Below, one piece after another: positions 10,426 to 19,471 of a stretch of 64,000 nucleotides of DNA (position 1 is its first letter; the number at the start of each line of letters is the position of its first letter). The position numbers and the translations under genes were made by a program. The stretch lies in assembly GCF_003634615.1 (NCBI RefSeq), contig NZ_RBKX01000001.1:1984001-2048000 (forward strand), given 5' to 3'. This DNA is from Flavobacterium sp. 102 (GTDB taxonomy: Bacteria > Bacteroidota > Bacteroidia > Flavobacteriales > Flavobacteriaceae). The notes beneath the pieces were generated by a model. That model was given only the letters and a program-made list of their open reading frames with translations. It was not told the DNA's origin and ran no database searches.

Positions 10426-10771
10426 TTAATGAAGAACGAAATTTAGATATCATTTTGATGATTGTGTCTAAATCATTAACTAATTTATCCAACTCTAATT
10501 GATTGATATAACCTAAATCAAAAGCTATCAATAATTGTGTTTCGATTTCATAAATTGAACCAATTGCAATTTCAAGAAATCTAGAAAAATCTTTGTTACT
10601 GCTTCTTGAACAACCTTCAGCTATATTAGAAGGAATTGATACACTAGCTCTTCGCAGTTGATTGGTTAAACCAAATTTTTCATCAGCAGGGAATGATGAT
10701 GTTATTAGATAAATTTTAGAACAAAATAGTCTGCTCCTTTTCCAAATTTCCAGTTCTTTAAATTGATGCAT
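10418..10771 (-). CDS. Four-helix-bundle protein (23S rRNA intervening-sequence / S23 family)
   Basis: A 117-residue protein with the family hallmarks: FKELEIWKRSRLFCSKIY at the start, QLRRASVSIPSNIAEGCSRS in the middle, and a C-terminal helix with EIETQLLIAFDLGYI. Members are encoded in 23S rRNA intervening sequences of some bacteria and scattered singly in many Bacteroidota genomes. They are structurally like the Avd accessory protein of diversity-generating retroelements. No reverse transcriptase or variable repeat is nearby, so function here is unknown. Inverted word-like repeats lie on both sides and it interrupts an otherwise likely panB-pseudouridine synthase pair, suggesting an inserted cassette (inference). 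Confidence 0.88.
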   Translation of the reverse strand: MHQFKELEIWKRSRLFCSKIYLITSSFPADEKFGLTNQLRRASVSIPSNIAEGCSRSSNKDFSRFLEIAIGSIYEIETQLLIAFDLGYINQLELDKLVNDLDTIIKMISKFRSSLKI

Positions 10772-10775
10772 ATGT

Positions 10776-10829
10776 AAAATCTAAATTTATCTAAGAAGTC
10801 TAACCATCTAACTTTTCTAAGAAGTCTGA
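10776..10829. repeat. Word-like repeat of the CTAAGAAGTCTAACCATC type
   Basis: The spacer between panB and the four-helix-bundle gene holds repeated TCTAAGAAGTCTAA / ATCTAAC words. It is related, in opposite orientation, to the repeat at 10389-10425 on the other side of the gene, and to the spacer at 19472-19509. Confidence 0.65.
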
Positions 10830-11648
10830 TCAATATTGCTCACTCGAATTAGGGAAATCACTCGACTTTACATCAGCCACATAATTGCCAATAGCCGAAG
10901 TCATTTGCTCGTATAAGTTTAAATAACGGCGAAGGAATCGAGGACTAAATTCATTGTTCATGCCCAACATATCGTGAATTACCAATACTTGTCCGTCAAC
11001 ACCGCCGCCGGCACCAATTCCGATTACAGGAATCGAAATCGTCTTAGCTACTTTCTCTGCTAAAGAAGCGGGTATTTTTTCCAAAACCAACGCAAAACAG
11101 CCTATTCTCTCTAACAATTTAGCATCTTCAATTAGCTTTTCTGCTTCGGCTTCTTCTTTGGCGCGAACGGTATAAGTTCCGAATTTGTATATAGATTGTG
11201 GAGTCAAACCCAAATGACCCATTACCGGAATTCCGGCATTTAGAATGCGTTTGATACTTTCTTTTATTTCGCTTCCACCTTCTAATTTTACTGCATGACC
11301 GCCGCTTTCTTTCATGATTCTAATCGCAGAACGCAAGGCTTCTTTTGGATCTGATTGGTAACTTCCAAAAGGCAAATCCACCACAACCAAAGCTCTTTCT
11401 ATGGCTCTTACCACCGAAGAAGCATGATAAATCATTTGGTCCAAAGTAATCGGCAAAGTAGTTTCGTGTCCGGCCATTACGTTACTCGCAGAATCGCCCA
11501 CCAAGATTACATCAACTCCGGCAGTATCGACAATCTTCGCCATGGTAAAATCATAAGCAGTAAGCATCGATATTTTTTCGCCATTGGCTTTCATGTCAAA
11601 TAATGACTTTGTAGTGATTCTTTTGTAATCTTTTTTTGCTGTAGACAT
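10830..11648 (-). CDS. panB: 3-methyl-2-oxobutanoate hydroxymethyltransferase
   Basis: PanB makes ketopantoate from 2-oxoisovalerate and methylene-tetrahydrofolate, the first committed step to pantothenate and CoA. Family motifs are clear: [33 protein letters not shown], and [14 protein letters not shown]. The late segment [18 protein letters not shown] is also typical. I chose the ATG at 11648 (272 residues, [11 protein letters not shown]) because the frame upstream to 11702 encodes an atypical hydrophobic leader and PanB proteins start just before KRIT. The other pan genes are not adjacent. Confidence 0.95.
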   Translation of the reverse strand: MSTAKKDYKRITTKSLFDMKANGEKISMLTAYDFTMAKIVDTAGVDVILVGDSASNVMAGHETTLPITLDQMIYHASSVVRAIERALVVVDLPFGSYQSDPKEALRSAIRIMKESGGHAVKLEGGSEIKESIKRILNAGIPVMGHLGLTPQSIYKFGTYTVRAKEEAEAEKLIEDAKLLERIGCFALVLEKIPASLAEKVAKTISIPVIGIGAGGGVDGQVLVIHDMLGMNNEFSPRFLRRYLNLYEQMTSAIGNYVADVKSSDFPNSSEQY

Positions 11649-11774
11649 CGTTGTGTTTTTAAAAAGTAAAGTTAATAAAAAGGAATTGTAAAATTTGACC
11701 AAATCACTTTCTTACGGACAACAAAGGTGTAACTATTTTTTTAAGTGATGTACTAATTTGAAAAAAAAGTAGTT

Positions 11775-12281
11775 ATGGAAACTAATAGAAATTGGAAAAA
11801 GCTAAGCGAGGAAAAGTATCTTTTTTACGTTGGTGAAAAGAAGATAGGCGAATTAGAGTATCAAACCTCTAAATGGAACCGCTCTGCTATAATTAATATT
11901 GAAGGGCAACTTTATTCCATTCAACATTCAGGTTTTTGGAAAAGTAAATTGCAGATATTGAATTACAAGAGCAATGTGGTTTTAAAAGCGTATTCCGAAA
12001 AATGGTTTTCCAGCCAAACGACAATCGAATATAAAGGTGTTAAGCTTCACCTCAAAATCAGAAATAACCCTTTGGCAGAGTTTGTGATTACCAATGAAGC
12101 TTCGGAATTGCTTTCTTATAGTTTGGAAACCAATGGCGGAACGGTTGTTACCAACATAATTTCGTTACCGGAAAACAATGATTATTTGTTGGATTTTCTA
12201 CTTTGGTATCTATTCCAACCCATTGCTCAGGAAAATGCAGGCGATAACCTGGTTTTTCAAAGTTTACTAATGTCTTTATAA
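11775..12281 (+). CDS. Conserved hypothetical protein, 168 residues
   Basis: I do not recognise the family with confidence. The protein has no signal peptide or membrane segment. It is rich in beta-strand-like alternation (KYLFYVGEKKIGELEYQ, SAIINIEGQLYSIQ) and ends with a more hydrophobic part (DYLLDFLLWYLFQPIA). Its layout resembles small cytoplasmic beta-sandwich or LURP-like proteins, but this is weak. It stands alone between divergent panB and the downstream response regulator. The ATG at 11775 follows a short AT-rich spacer. Confidence 0.7.
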   Translation: METNRNWKKLSEEKYLFYVGEKKIGELEYQTSKWNRSAIINIEGQLYSIQHSGFWKSKLQILNYKSNVVLKAYSEKWFSSQTTIEYKGVKLHLKIRNNPLAEFVITNEASELLSYSLETNGGTVVTNIISLPENNDYLLDFLLWYLFQPIAQENAGDNLVFQSLLMSL

Positions 12282-12337
12282 ACCAATAAAATTACTTGAT
12301 TCTTGCATTTATATAGTGATAAAATGCTTTACATGCT

Positions 12338-12345
12338 TAACTTTG
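12338..12345 (+). promoter_or_regulatory. Candidate -7 element for the response regulator gene
   Basis: TAACTTTG matches TAnnTTTG and lies 23 bases before the ATG at 12369. A TTG at the usual -33 distance is not clear. Confidence 0.4.
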
Positions 12346-12368
12346 CATTTTTATCAAATTAATCAAAA

Positions 12369-13532
12369 ATGCCGAAGATATTAATCATCGAAGACGAAGC
12401 TGCCATCCGAAGAGTATTAATCAAAATACTTTCAGAAGAAAGCGATACTTATACTGTTGAAGAAGCCGAAGACGGAAAACAAGGTTTTGAAAAAATCAAA
12501 AATGAAGATTACGATTTAGTCCTTTGCGACATCAAAATGCCTAAAATGAGCGGTGAAGAACTACTCGAAGCCGTAAAAAAAATCAAACCCGAAATTCCAA
12601 TGGTGATGATTTCCGGTCACGGTGATTTGGAAACGGCTGTTAACACGATGCGTTTAGGGGCTTTTGATTATATTTCAAAACCACCTGATTTAAATCGACT
12701 TCTTAATACTGTCCGCAATGCTTTGGACAAAAAACAATTGGTCGTTGAAAATAAAATCCTCAAGAAAAAAGTTTCTAAAAACTACGAAATCATTGGAGAA
12801 AGCGAACCTATCAATCAAATCAAACAGATGGTTGACAAAGTGGCGCTGACTGATGCTCGTGTTTTGATTACAGGACCAAACGGAACCGGAAAAGAATTGG
12901 TTGCCCATCAATTACACGAAAAAAGTGAAAGAGCTGCTGCGCCAATGATTGAGGTCAATTGTGCTGCGATTCCGTCTGAATTAATCGAAAGTGAATTGTT
13001 TGGTCACGTAAAAGGAGCGTTTACTTCCGCCGTAAAAGACCGTGCCGGAAAATTCGAAGCTGCCGATGGTGGAACCATTTTCTTAGATGAAATTGGTGAT
13101 ATGAGTTTGTCAGCGCAGGCCAAAGTATTGCGTGCGTTACAAGAAAGTTTAATTCAAAGAGTTGGCGCCGATAAAGACATTAAAATCAATGTGCGTGTCG
13201 TTGCGGCAACGAATAAAGATTTGAAAAAAGAAATTGCCGAAGGTCGTTTCCGAGAAGATTTATACCATCGTTTGGCGGTAATTTTAATTAAAGTACCTTC
13301 GCTAAATGACAGACGCGATGACATTCCTTTATTGATTGAACATTTCGCGGTAAAAATCGCTGAAGAGCAAGGAAACGCTCCAAAATCATTTTCCAAAGAC
13401 GCCATTAAATTATTACAAGAGTACGATTGGACCGGAAATATACGCGAACTGAGAAACGTAGTAGAACGCTTAATTATTCTTGGTGGAAGTGAGATTTCTG
13501 AAACTGATGTAAAACTATTTGCGAGTAAATAA
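12369..13532 (+). CDS. NtrC-type response regulator: receiver + sigma-54 AAA domain, no DNA-binding domain
   Basis: The receiver domain (residues 1-120) has acidic pocket EDE and phospho-acceptor Asp54 in LVLCDIKMP. The AAA+ domain (about 145-375) has Walker A GPNGTGKE near residue 168, Walker B GGTIFLDEIGD, and the R-finger region RFREDLYHRL. Two features are odd. The sigma-54 contact loop reads GAFTSA (near residue 216) instead of GAFTGA. The protein stops at residue 387, right after the helical lid WTGNIRELRNVVERL, so the Fis-type helix-turn-helix is missing. It could activate sigma-54 polymerase from solution, or act as a non-transcriptional AAA switch. No partner kinase gene is adjacent. 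Confidence 0.9.
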   Translation: MPKILIIEDEAAIRRVLIKILSEESDTYTVEEAEDGKQGFEKIKNEDYDLVLCDIKMPKMSGEELLEAVKKIKPEIPMVMISGHGDLETAVNTMRLGAFDYISKPPDLNRLLNTVRNALDKKQLVVENKILKKKVSKNYEIIGESEPINQIKQMVDKVALTDARVLITGPNGTGKELVAHQLHEKSERAAAPMIEVNCAAIPSELIESELFGHVKGAFTSAVKDRAGKFEAADGGTIFLDEIGDMSLSAQAKVLRALQESLIQRVGADKDIKINVRVVAATNKDLKKEIAEGRFREDLYHRLAVILIKVPSLNDRRDDIPLLIEHFAVKIAEEQGNAPKSFSKDAIKLLQEYDWTGNIRELRNVVERLIILGGSEISETDVKLFASK

Positions 13533-13535
13533 AGA

Positions 13536-13589
13536 GATAAGGGATTAGGCAAAAGTCTATTCCCTTATCCCTTTTAACTTATCCCTTAA
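13536..13589. repeat. Inverted and direct repeats of the TTATCCCTT type
   Basis: GATAAGGGA (13536-13544) and TCCCTTATC (13561-13569) form a perfect 9-base inverted repeat. A third TTATCCCTT follows just before the next ATG. It may fold as a hairpin between the regulator and the DEAD-like gene; there is no T-tract, so I do not call it a terminator. Confidence 0.55.
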
Positions 13590-13592
13590 ATA

Positions 13593-14213
13593 ATGAACTT
13601 AAAAAAAATAAACCCACAACTCCAACAAGCACTCATCGAACACGGTTTAACCGAAGCCAATGAAATGCAACAAGAGACTTTTTCAACCATCAAAAGTGGT
13701 GCAGATGCCGTTATTCAATCACCGGATGGGACCGGAAAAACGACGACCATTGTTTTAAATGTGATCCAACGAATGGAGAAATCCATAGGTGAAAGCACCA
13801 GAACTTTAATTATTGTAGAAAACAAAGAGCGTGTTTTGGAAATGGAAGAGCTATTTTTGAAATTCGGTACTTATACAGATTTAAGTATACTCGGGGTACA
13901 TGAAAAAGGTGATATCGATTACGATAAAAATGTGATTTCAATGGGTTTAGATATTCTTATCGGAACACCAAACAGAATCAACGCCATGTTTGCTTCTGCC
14001 GGATTTAATATCAATACCGTAAAAATGTTTGTTGTAGATGATGCTGACATACTTTTCCGTTTGCGTCATGATGCGATCATTCAACGATTGATGATGAGTG
14101 TTGAAAAAACACAACGAATTTTCTTTTGTTCTCAAATCACCGAAAGGGTAGAAGTACTGGCTGAGAAAGTCATGATTGAACCGCTTTTCTTTGAGATGGA
14201 AGAAGAAGCGTAG
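13593..14213 (+). CDS. DEAD-box-like protein with only the first RecA domain
   Basis: The 206 residues match the N-terminal half of a DEAD-box RNA helicase. There is a Q-motif-like EANEMQQETF, a Walker A SPDGTGKTTT (43-52), GTPNRI (motif Ib-like), and VDDAD in place of DEAD near residue 150. Motif III reads SQIT rather than SAT. The protein ends where the linker to the second RecA domain would begin, and no second domain is encoded downstream. Without it, helicase activity is unlikely; nucleotide-dependent RNA binding or a regulatory role is possible. The ending is clean, so this is not an obvious pseudogene. It is co-oriented with the response regulator 60 bases upstream. Confidence 0.8.
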   Translation: MNLKKINPQLQQALIEHGLTEANEMQQETFSTIKSGADAVIQSPDGTGKTTTIVLNVIQRMEKSIGESTRTLIIVENKERVLEMEELFLKFGTYTDLSILGVHEKGDIDYDKNVISMGLDILIGTPNRINAMFASAGFNINTVKMFVVDDADILFRLRHDAIIQRLMMSVEKTQRIFFCSQITERVEVLAEKVMIEPLFFEMEEEA

Positions 14214-14282
14214 TGATCAGTGCTCAGTTTTTAGTGATCAGTAACTCATAACTTATAATTCATTAACTCATAACTAATACAA
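14214..14282. repeat. Word-like repeats (AGTGCTCAGT and AACTCATAACT types)
   Basis: This spacer consists of AGTGATCAGT / TGCTCAGTTTTTAGTG words followed by repeated TAACTCATAACT words directly before the next ATG. The same two families recur at 30224-30278 and 30507-30535. Confidence 0.65.
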
Positions 14283-14498
14283 ATGGGACTTATAAAAATA
14301 TTTTCAGGAGAAGCTATTCTCGCCTTTACTTTAAAAGAAAAATTGGAAGAAGCCAGTATCAATGTGGTCATCAGAGATAACAATCAGGCGAATGTAATTC
14401 CGAGTATTCAAACGAGTAAACCCGTGGAATTGTTTATTCACGAAATTGATTACGGCAAAGCCAATCCGGTAATTGAGGAGTTCCGATTGAGTATTTAA
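14283..14498 (+). CDS. DUF2007-family putative signal-transducing protein
   Basis: A 71-residue soluble protein. It begins MGLIKIFSGEAILAFTLKEK, continues with LEEASINVVIRDNNQAN, and ends in VELFIHEIDYGKANPVIEEF. This is the DUF2007 pattern, a small alpha/beta fold common in Bacteroidota. Function is unknown. Its TAA (14496-14498) directly abuts the next ATG, so it is co-transcribed with the downstream small protein gene. Confidence 0.8.
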   Translation: MGLIKIFSGEAILAFTLKEKLEEASINVVIRDNNQANVIPSIQTSKPVELFIHEIDYGKANPVIEEFRLSI

Positions 14499-14810
14499 AT
14501 GAAAAAAAGAGTTGAAATAATACCATTCCTTCTTTTTGCATTGACCATCTTGGTTTTAGACAGGTTTTTATTTTTACCCGGCAGAATGGAAGGAACATGG
14601 GATTATGAACAAGGTACTTTTATAGGTAATCCGATTTCGTTTACTTATAACATTGATATCGTCGATAACTTTGAAATTAAAATTCAAGACGATAAAAAAT
14701 TGGATTCTTTTTATCTCGTTGGCTGTTATTTTGGGAACTTATATTTGTTGAACAAAGAGACCTTAGAATACACTAAATATGTCAAGTTTGAAAGAAGTGA
14801 TTCTATTTAA
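14499..14810 (+). CDS. Small membrane-anchored hypothetical protein
   Basis: A 103-residue protein with one hydrophobic segment (about residues 6-26, VEIIPFLLFALTILVLDRFL). A short extracytoplasmic part with beta-strand-like sequence follows, so it is probably anchored in the inner membrane. I do not recognise a family. It starts immediately after the stop of the DUF2007 gene, and its last 8 bases overlap the 3' end of the converging MFS transporter gene. Confidence 0.65.
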   Translation: MKKRVEIIPFLLFALTILVLDRFLFLPGRMEGTWDYEQGTFIGNPISFTYNIDIVDNFEIKIQDDKKLDSFYLVGCYFGNLYLLNKETLEYTKYVKFERSDSI

Positions 14811-16026
14811 AAATCTTCAACTTAAGTACTAGCAAAGAAATAAATACCCCAAAAACGCCAATTATCGCAAACGAATATCTTAAACTCGTCAATTCTGCGA
14901 TAAAGCCAATTAATGGTGGACCAATTAAAAAACCAAGAAAACTAATACTCGAAACTATCGTTAAGGCTATTCCTGTTGGTACGTTTTTATTATTTCCTGC
15001 GACATTGAAAATGATGGGTACGACATTAGAAACGCCAAAACCAACCAACATAAAAGCAATCATACACGGAATCATATAAGGCAATAAAACCGCCATATAT
15101 AATCCGCTTGAAATTACTAAACCACTGATGATTAGGATTTTTTTGGCACCATATTTCCCCACTAAAATATCACTCAAAAATCGTCCCGAAGCCATGCTAA
15201 TCATAAAGGTAGTATAACCCAAAACCACTAAAGCGCCCGGAGCTTTTATAATTTCCTTGAAATAAACGCCACTCCAATCAAACATGATGCCTTCGCTCGC
15301 CATACCACAAAAACAAATCACACCCAACCACAATAAGGTTTTATCCGGCTTCTTCCAAAAAGAATAACTCGATTTTTCTTCTTCTTGCTTTGATTTGGCT
15401 TTGATGATGTATTTGTAATTGGTTAAAAGGATAATCACTACAAATCCAAAAGCCACTAAAAAATGTTGAAATGGTGTTAGTTTAAAGGCCAGCATTAATA
15501 AACCCACCAAAGCACCACAAAATCCGGCCAAACTCCACGAACCATGAAATGAACCAATGATAGGTTTGTCAAACAATTGTTGGGTATAAACACCTTGTGT
15601 ATTCACAGCAATATTGCAAAAATTGCCAAAGAAGCCGAACAAAAATAATCCGCCGGCCAAGTGCCAACTCGTCGAAGCTAATCCTAATAATGTCAAACAA
15701 ATAGCATAAAAGAATAATCCTAAAATAGCAATATTTCGGCTACCGTACTTAGTAACAATTCTACCCGAAAAAGGCATTGCTACCAATTGACCAATCGGTA
15801 AAGCAAAAAGCATTGTTCCCAATTCAGCTTCGTTTAGTTGCAACATAGATTTCATGTCCGGAATGCGACTTGCCCAAGTGGAAAAACAGAATCCCATACC
15901 AAAGAAAAACAGTGATGTTGCCAATCGAACCCTATTGAGATAAGATTTTTTGGCTTTTCTAAAGCCTTTTTTAATCTTGGCTTTGGGTAAAATTTTACTC
16001 AGGAAACTATAATCTATTAAAGGCAT
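14803..16026 (-). CDS. MFS transporter (YbjJ-like)
   Basis: A major facilitator with about 12 hydrophobic segments. Visible features are LFFFGMGFCFSTWASRIPDM in the first helix region, GRIVTKYGSRN (motif A-like) and FHGSWSLAGFCGALVG in helix 5. The acidic/aromatic opening resembles the YbjJ / fucose-permease-like group, but the substrate is not predictable. I chose ATG 16026 (MPLIDYSFLSKIL); an in-frame ATG at 16056 would add ten residues of poor coding character. The 3' end overlaps the converging small membrane protein gene by 8 bases. Confidence 0.85.
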   Translation of the reverse strand: MPLIDYSFLSKILPKAKIKKGFRKAKKSYLNRVRLATSLFFFGMGFCFSTWASRIPDMKSMLQLNEAELGTMLFALPIGQLVAMPFSGRIVTKYGSRNIAILGLFFYAICLTLLGLASTSWHLAGGLFLFGFFGNFCNIAVNTQGVYTQQLFDKPIIGSFHGSWSLAGFCGALVGLLMLAFKLTPFQHFLVAFGFVVIILLTNYKYIIKAKSKQEEEKSSYSFWKKPDKTLLWLGVICFCGMASEGIMFDWSGVYFKEIIKAPGALVVLGYTTFMISMASGRFLSDILVGKYGAKKILIISGLVISSGLYMAVLLPYMIPCMIAFMLVGFGVSNVVPIIFNVAGNNKNVPTGIALTIVSSISFLGFLIGPPLIGFIAELTSLRYSFAIIGVFGVFISLLVLKLKIFK

Positions 16027-16124
16027 ATTTTCAAATCTTAGTTTAAAAGTAACCAAAATATTTTTGAAAATAATGCTTTCAATAGACTAGTTTAACTTAC
16101 TAACCAATTACAACGTTATCGTTA

Positions 16125-19100
16125 TTATTTTACCACGAATTTTTTTACTGCCTTTGTTCCGTTGCCTGATAATTCAATCAGGTACATTCCGGCTTGTGCT
16201 TCCAACTGAATATTTTCTATCCAATTCCCGCCATTTAAAATCGGTTGGTGATGGTAAATTTTACGCCCTCGCATGTCATAAACGGCCAATTCATATAATC
16301 CTGTTAGGTTGTTAGCTTCAACGTTAAATGAACCGTTGTTCGGATTTGGATAAATGGTAAAATCTATCGCAGTAATAAAAGTTGGTGTTGACAAGGCAGG
16401 TATTACATGGCAAAGATTCAAGCTCCATGAATTAATGAAACCGCCATCCTGTGGAAATTCATCAAATACTTCAAGTTGCCAGGTTCCAAAACTTGGTTCA
16501 CCAGCCAGCGTGCTCAATAGTGTTTCGGGTTTTATTGTTCCTGAAATTACAGGGGTTGTTCCATTGCAAGTTAAAATGACTCCACTATCCGCAAAAATGG
16601 CCTCAGCATCATCGGCATCGCCGCATTTGTGACTAAAGAGATTGATTACCGTTCCGGATGGACTAATCAATTTTACAGCAATGTCAGTGAGCCAAGTATG
16701 CGAAATGTCAAGTGACACGGTAGCGCTTTCGACATTAAAATTTTCAGCGATATTTAAAGTGGAATAGACTGTAGCCACATCTTCTGAGGGAATAACCACA
16801 GGAACATTTGCGGAAGCAAAATCGGAGCAAACAAAATCACCCGTGGTAAATTGTGAAGTAGCACTTAAACTACCATTACAAGCAGTATTTTCCGGACGTA
16901 CACTCCAGTAATATACCGTAGCTTCATTCAATCCGGTTACTGTATAAGCGTTTGTTGAGGTAACCGCAGTTGAGATAATATTGTTAAACCCAGAATCAGT
17001 TGCAATTTCAATGGTGTATTGGGAAGCATTGGAATCGGCTGACCAAGTAAAATTAGGTGAAAATACAACTCCGGTTGCACCGTTGGGAGGACTAATCAAA
17101 GCCAATGTTCCAAAAGTGTTACTAAGTAGATTCAGATAAACGGATGCTGTTTTGGTAATTGAACCCGAAACCGCAGTAATGGTCAACGGATAAAAACCAA
17201 CAGCAGCATTTTGTGTATTGGTTAGAGTCAAGGTAACCGTTCCGTTTTCATTAATTACAGTTGGAGTAAAAGAAGCTATAATTTCTGCAGGCATACCTGA
17301 AATTGAAAAATTGGTTGTGCCTGTAAATCCGGAAAAGGTTTCATATTCAAAGATATAGTTCACTTCAGTTCCTAAACACGCATCAACATTTTGTACACTG
17401 TTGTTTTCCAATAGGAAAGTTGCTGTTGCTGTTGATATGGTAAAATCCAGGTTCGATACATCATAGAAAATGTTTTCGTGACCGCGCACCATAATTCGAT
17501 TGGCATTACCGGGTAAGTTCGGAACGGTAATCGTTTCGCTACCATCATTTGGAACATTAATGGCAAGCGGAATTGAAAAAGCAAGCCCACCATCGGTCGA
17601 CAACAAAATATCTACAGTCGCGGTATTGACACCATTCGATGTTGTTCCGGCCACATCCCAAACAACGAGTTGATTAGAAGCAGCAACCCAATCCACAGTA
17701 GTATTTGGCGCTGTTATCATGAAAGGACCGGAGGTGTCAGAAACGGTCACTTTCATAAAATCTGTTGCTGATTCACCCCCATTTATATTGTTGTCACGTA
17801 CAGTAAAAGCAAAATTGTATTCGCGTCCCACATTTGAAATCACTTCCCAAGTTGGTGCAAGATTGTTAGCCAAAACATCTGAAAGTTGTGGAAGATAACG
17901 CACAGGAATATCTGTAATGACCTGTGGTTTGAAATTTGGTCCTTCGGTTGCCGTTGCTACAGGAGGCTGTACAGAAATTTGGCGGTCATATTGTTCCCAC
18001 GTATAGGTTAGCGCATCACTATCATCATCTAAAGCTGTTCCGGTCAGGATGAAAGCCGTTCCTTTCGGAATAGTGTAATCCATTCCCGCGCTGATTATAG
18101 GCGGTATGTTCATATTTGAAGTGATTGCGACACAACTGCCGCCGGCACTATTAATGGTATTTCGTATTTGTGCGATACTGCCTGCGAAAAATTGTGCGTT
18201 TGAATTGCTTTGGATATTGGGATCACAAATTCCGGCATAGGCCATAATAGAACTTCCGCTTCCGGGTTCGTAAGACCAATTGTTGTCACGATTGCCACCA
18301 CATTCGTTGTTAAAAGTATGAGCTGCGCCAAACTGATGACCCATTTCGTGTGCTACATAATCAATATCAAAAGGGTCTCCAACAGGGGAACCGAGACCGG
18401 TTGCACCAAATGCTTTTGCCCCTTCTGCGCATGGTTGTCCGCCGCCCAATCCACCACCGGATGTTCCTACGCCATGTCCGAAATCATAATTAGCCGTACC
18501 AATAATATCGTCAAGTGTTTCTTGTGTTTCTCCGATAAGAGCGCCAACATCGTCATTGGTTAGGTTGTCTGTATCAATAAAAATAACCTCGTCTTCATTG
18601 GGAATCAATTGCAGAAAAACCGAAAGATCACGTTCGAACATCGAGTTGACACGCGTGAGTGTAACAACAACAGCAGCCAAAACAGCGGCTTTTTTTTCTG
18701 CCAAAGGAGCTGATTGAAGTCCGGCTTGTGCAATTTGAAATGCCGAATATTCAATAGTTGTTACAATTCCTGTGCGATATGTTCTGTAAACACCATTGTC
18801 TAATGGTTGTGCGTTAATTTCATTGATATTTAATTTAGGTTGCATTTCCTCCGTATGGCATTGGAATATATGATTAGTTGTCATTCCTTCACGCAAATAA
18901 CTCACGTAATATTTTCCGTCTTCTGAAAAGGGTTCAGTATATGAAGTGCCATTGTTGACCGCAAGTGTCATCGTATGAAGCCCAAATAAGGTCACGCTAA
19001 AGCGAATTATTGCCGAACGTTTTTCAACACTTTGTCCTACATACGATTTATTATCAGGATAACGGACAGCCAAATCAGGGTGCATCACCGGTGCTTCGTA

Positions 19101-19364
19101 GATTCGGAAATATTGCAGTTTTCCATTGCCATCGGGAAAAGGTAAAACTAATGTAGAGATTTGGCCTCGCATGGGTGCATTTTGAAGTGCTTTTTTAAAA
19201 GTGAATAGATCGAGTTTGAAGTAGTGTTCCGTTTGCGGGATAGAAATCCGATTCTTTTTACCTGAAGCGGAGGCTTCGATTTGGGAAACTTTTTGCCATA
19301 TTTCTTGGGCATTGGCATTCAAAATAAAAAGAGAACACAGTAGGGGAAGTAGGTTTTTTTTCAT
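16125..19364 (-). CDS. Type IX-secreted reprolysin-like zinc metalloprotease with Fn3 and P-domain
   Basis: A 1079-residue exported protease. It has a signal peptide (MKKNLLPLLCSLFILNANAQ), a propeptide-like region, and a metzincin domain with HEMGHQFGAAH, the three-His zinc motif HExxHxxGxxH starting at His337. Next come beta-sandwich repeats, then a fibronectin-like segment (about 755-840). A proprotein-convertase-like P-domain follows (GTWQLEVFDEFPQDGGF, about residue 960). The C-terminal type A sorting domain has DFTIYPNPNNGSFNV, GMYLIELSG and VKKFVVK. It should cross the outer membrane by the Por (type IX) system and be attached or released. Role: probable extracellular protein degradation. 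Confidence 0.93.
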   Translation of the reverse strand: MKKNLLPLLCSLFILNANAQEIWQKVSQIEASASGKKNRISIPQTEHYFKLDLFTFKKALQNAPMRGQISTLVLPFPDGNGKLQYFRIYEAPVMHPDLAVRYPDNKSYVGQSVEKRSAIIRFSVTLFGLHTMTLAVNNGTSYTEPFSEDGKYYVSYLREGMTTNHIFQCHTEEMQPKLNINEINAQPLDNGVYRTYRTGIVTTIEYSAFQIAQAGLQSAPLAEKKAAVLAAVVVTLTRVNSMFERDLSVFLQLIPNEDEVIFIDTDNLTNDDVGALIGETQETLDDIIGTANYDFGHGVGTSGGGLGGGQPCAEGAKAFGATGLGSPVGDPFDIDYVAHEMGHQFGAAHTFNNECGGNRDNNWSYEPGSGSSIMAYAGICDPNIQSNSNAQFFAGSIAQIRNTINSAGGSCVAITSNMNIPPIISAGMDYTIPKGTAFILTGTALDDDSDALTYTWEQYDRQISVQPPVATATEGPNFKPQVITDIPVRYLPQLSDVLANNLAPTWEVISNVGREYNFAFTVRDNNINGGESATDFMKVTVSDTSGPFMITAPNTTVDWVAASNQLVVWDVAGTTSNGVNTATVDILLSTDGGLAFSIPLAINVPNDGSETITVPNLPGNANRIMVRGHENIFYDVSNLDFTISTATATFLLENNSVQNVDACLGTEVNYIFEYETFSGFTGTTNFSISGMPAEIIASFTPTVINENGTVTLTLTNTQNAAVGFYPLTITAVSGSITKTASVYLNLLSNTFGTLALISPPNGATGVVFSPNFTWSADSNASQYTIEIATDSGFNNIISTAVTSTNAYTVTGLNEATVYYWSVRPENTACNGSLSATSQFTTGDFVCSDFASANVPVVIPSEDVATVYSTLNIAENFNVESATVSLDISHTWLTDIAVKLISPSGTVINLFSHKCGDADDAEAIFADSGVILTCNGTTPVISGTIKPETLLSTLAGEPSFGTWQLEVFDEFPQDGGFINSWSLNLCHVIPALSTPTFITAIDFTIYPNPNNGSFNVEANNLTGLYELAVYDMRGRKIYHHQPILNGGNWIENIQLEAQAGMYLIELSGNGTKAVKKFVVK

Positions 19365-19427
19365 TGGGTGGGGTTTTGAGGTAACTAAGATAACGATTTA
19401 AGTTGAGTTTCATGCTCAAATAAAACA

Positions 19428-19457
19428 TTGTCAATACTTGTTTCTATACTATCTTTG
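19428..19457 (+). promoter_or_regulatory. Bacteroidota-type promoter for the ABC-F gene
   Basis: TTG at 19428-19430 and TATCTTTG at 19450-19457 match the -33 and -7 consensus with 19 bases between them. The predicted start of transcription leaves a leader of about 45 bases filled by word-like repeats. Confidence 0.65.
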
Positions 19458-19471
19458 CACCTTCAAAAATT

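Noticed and set aside
10418..10771. Diversity-generating retroelement suggested by the Avd-like four-helix protein
   Set aside because: No reverse transcriptase, template repeat or variable-repeat target in the window.
13154..13552. Minus-strand frame of 132 codons opposite the response regulator
   Set aside because: Fully antisense to a well-supported AAA domain with intact motifs; no independent start or family features.
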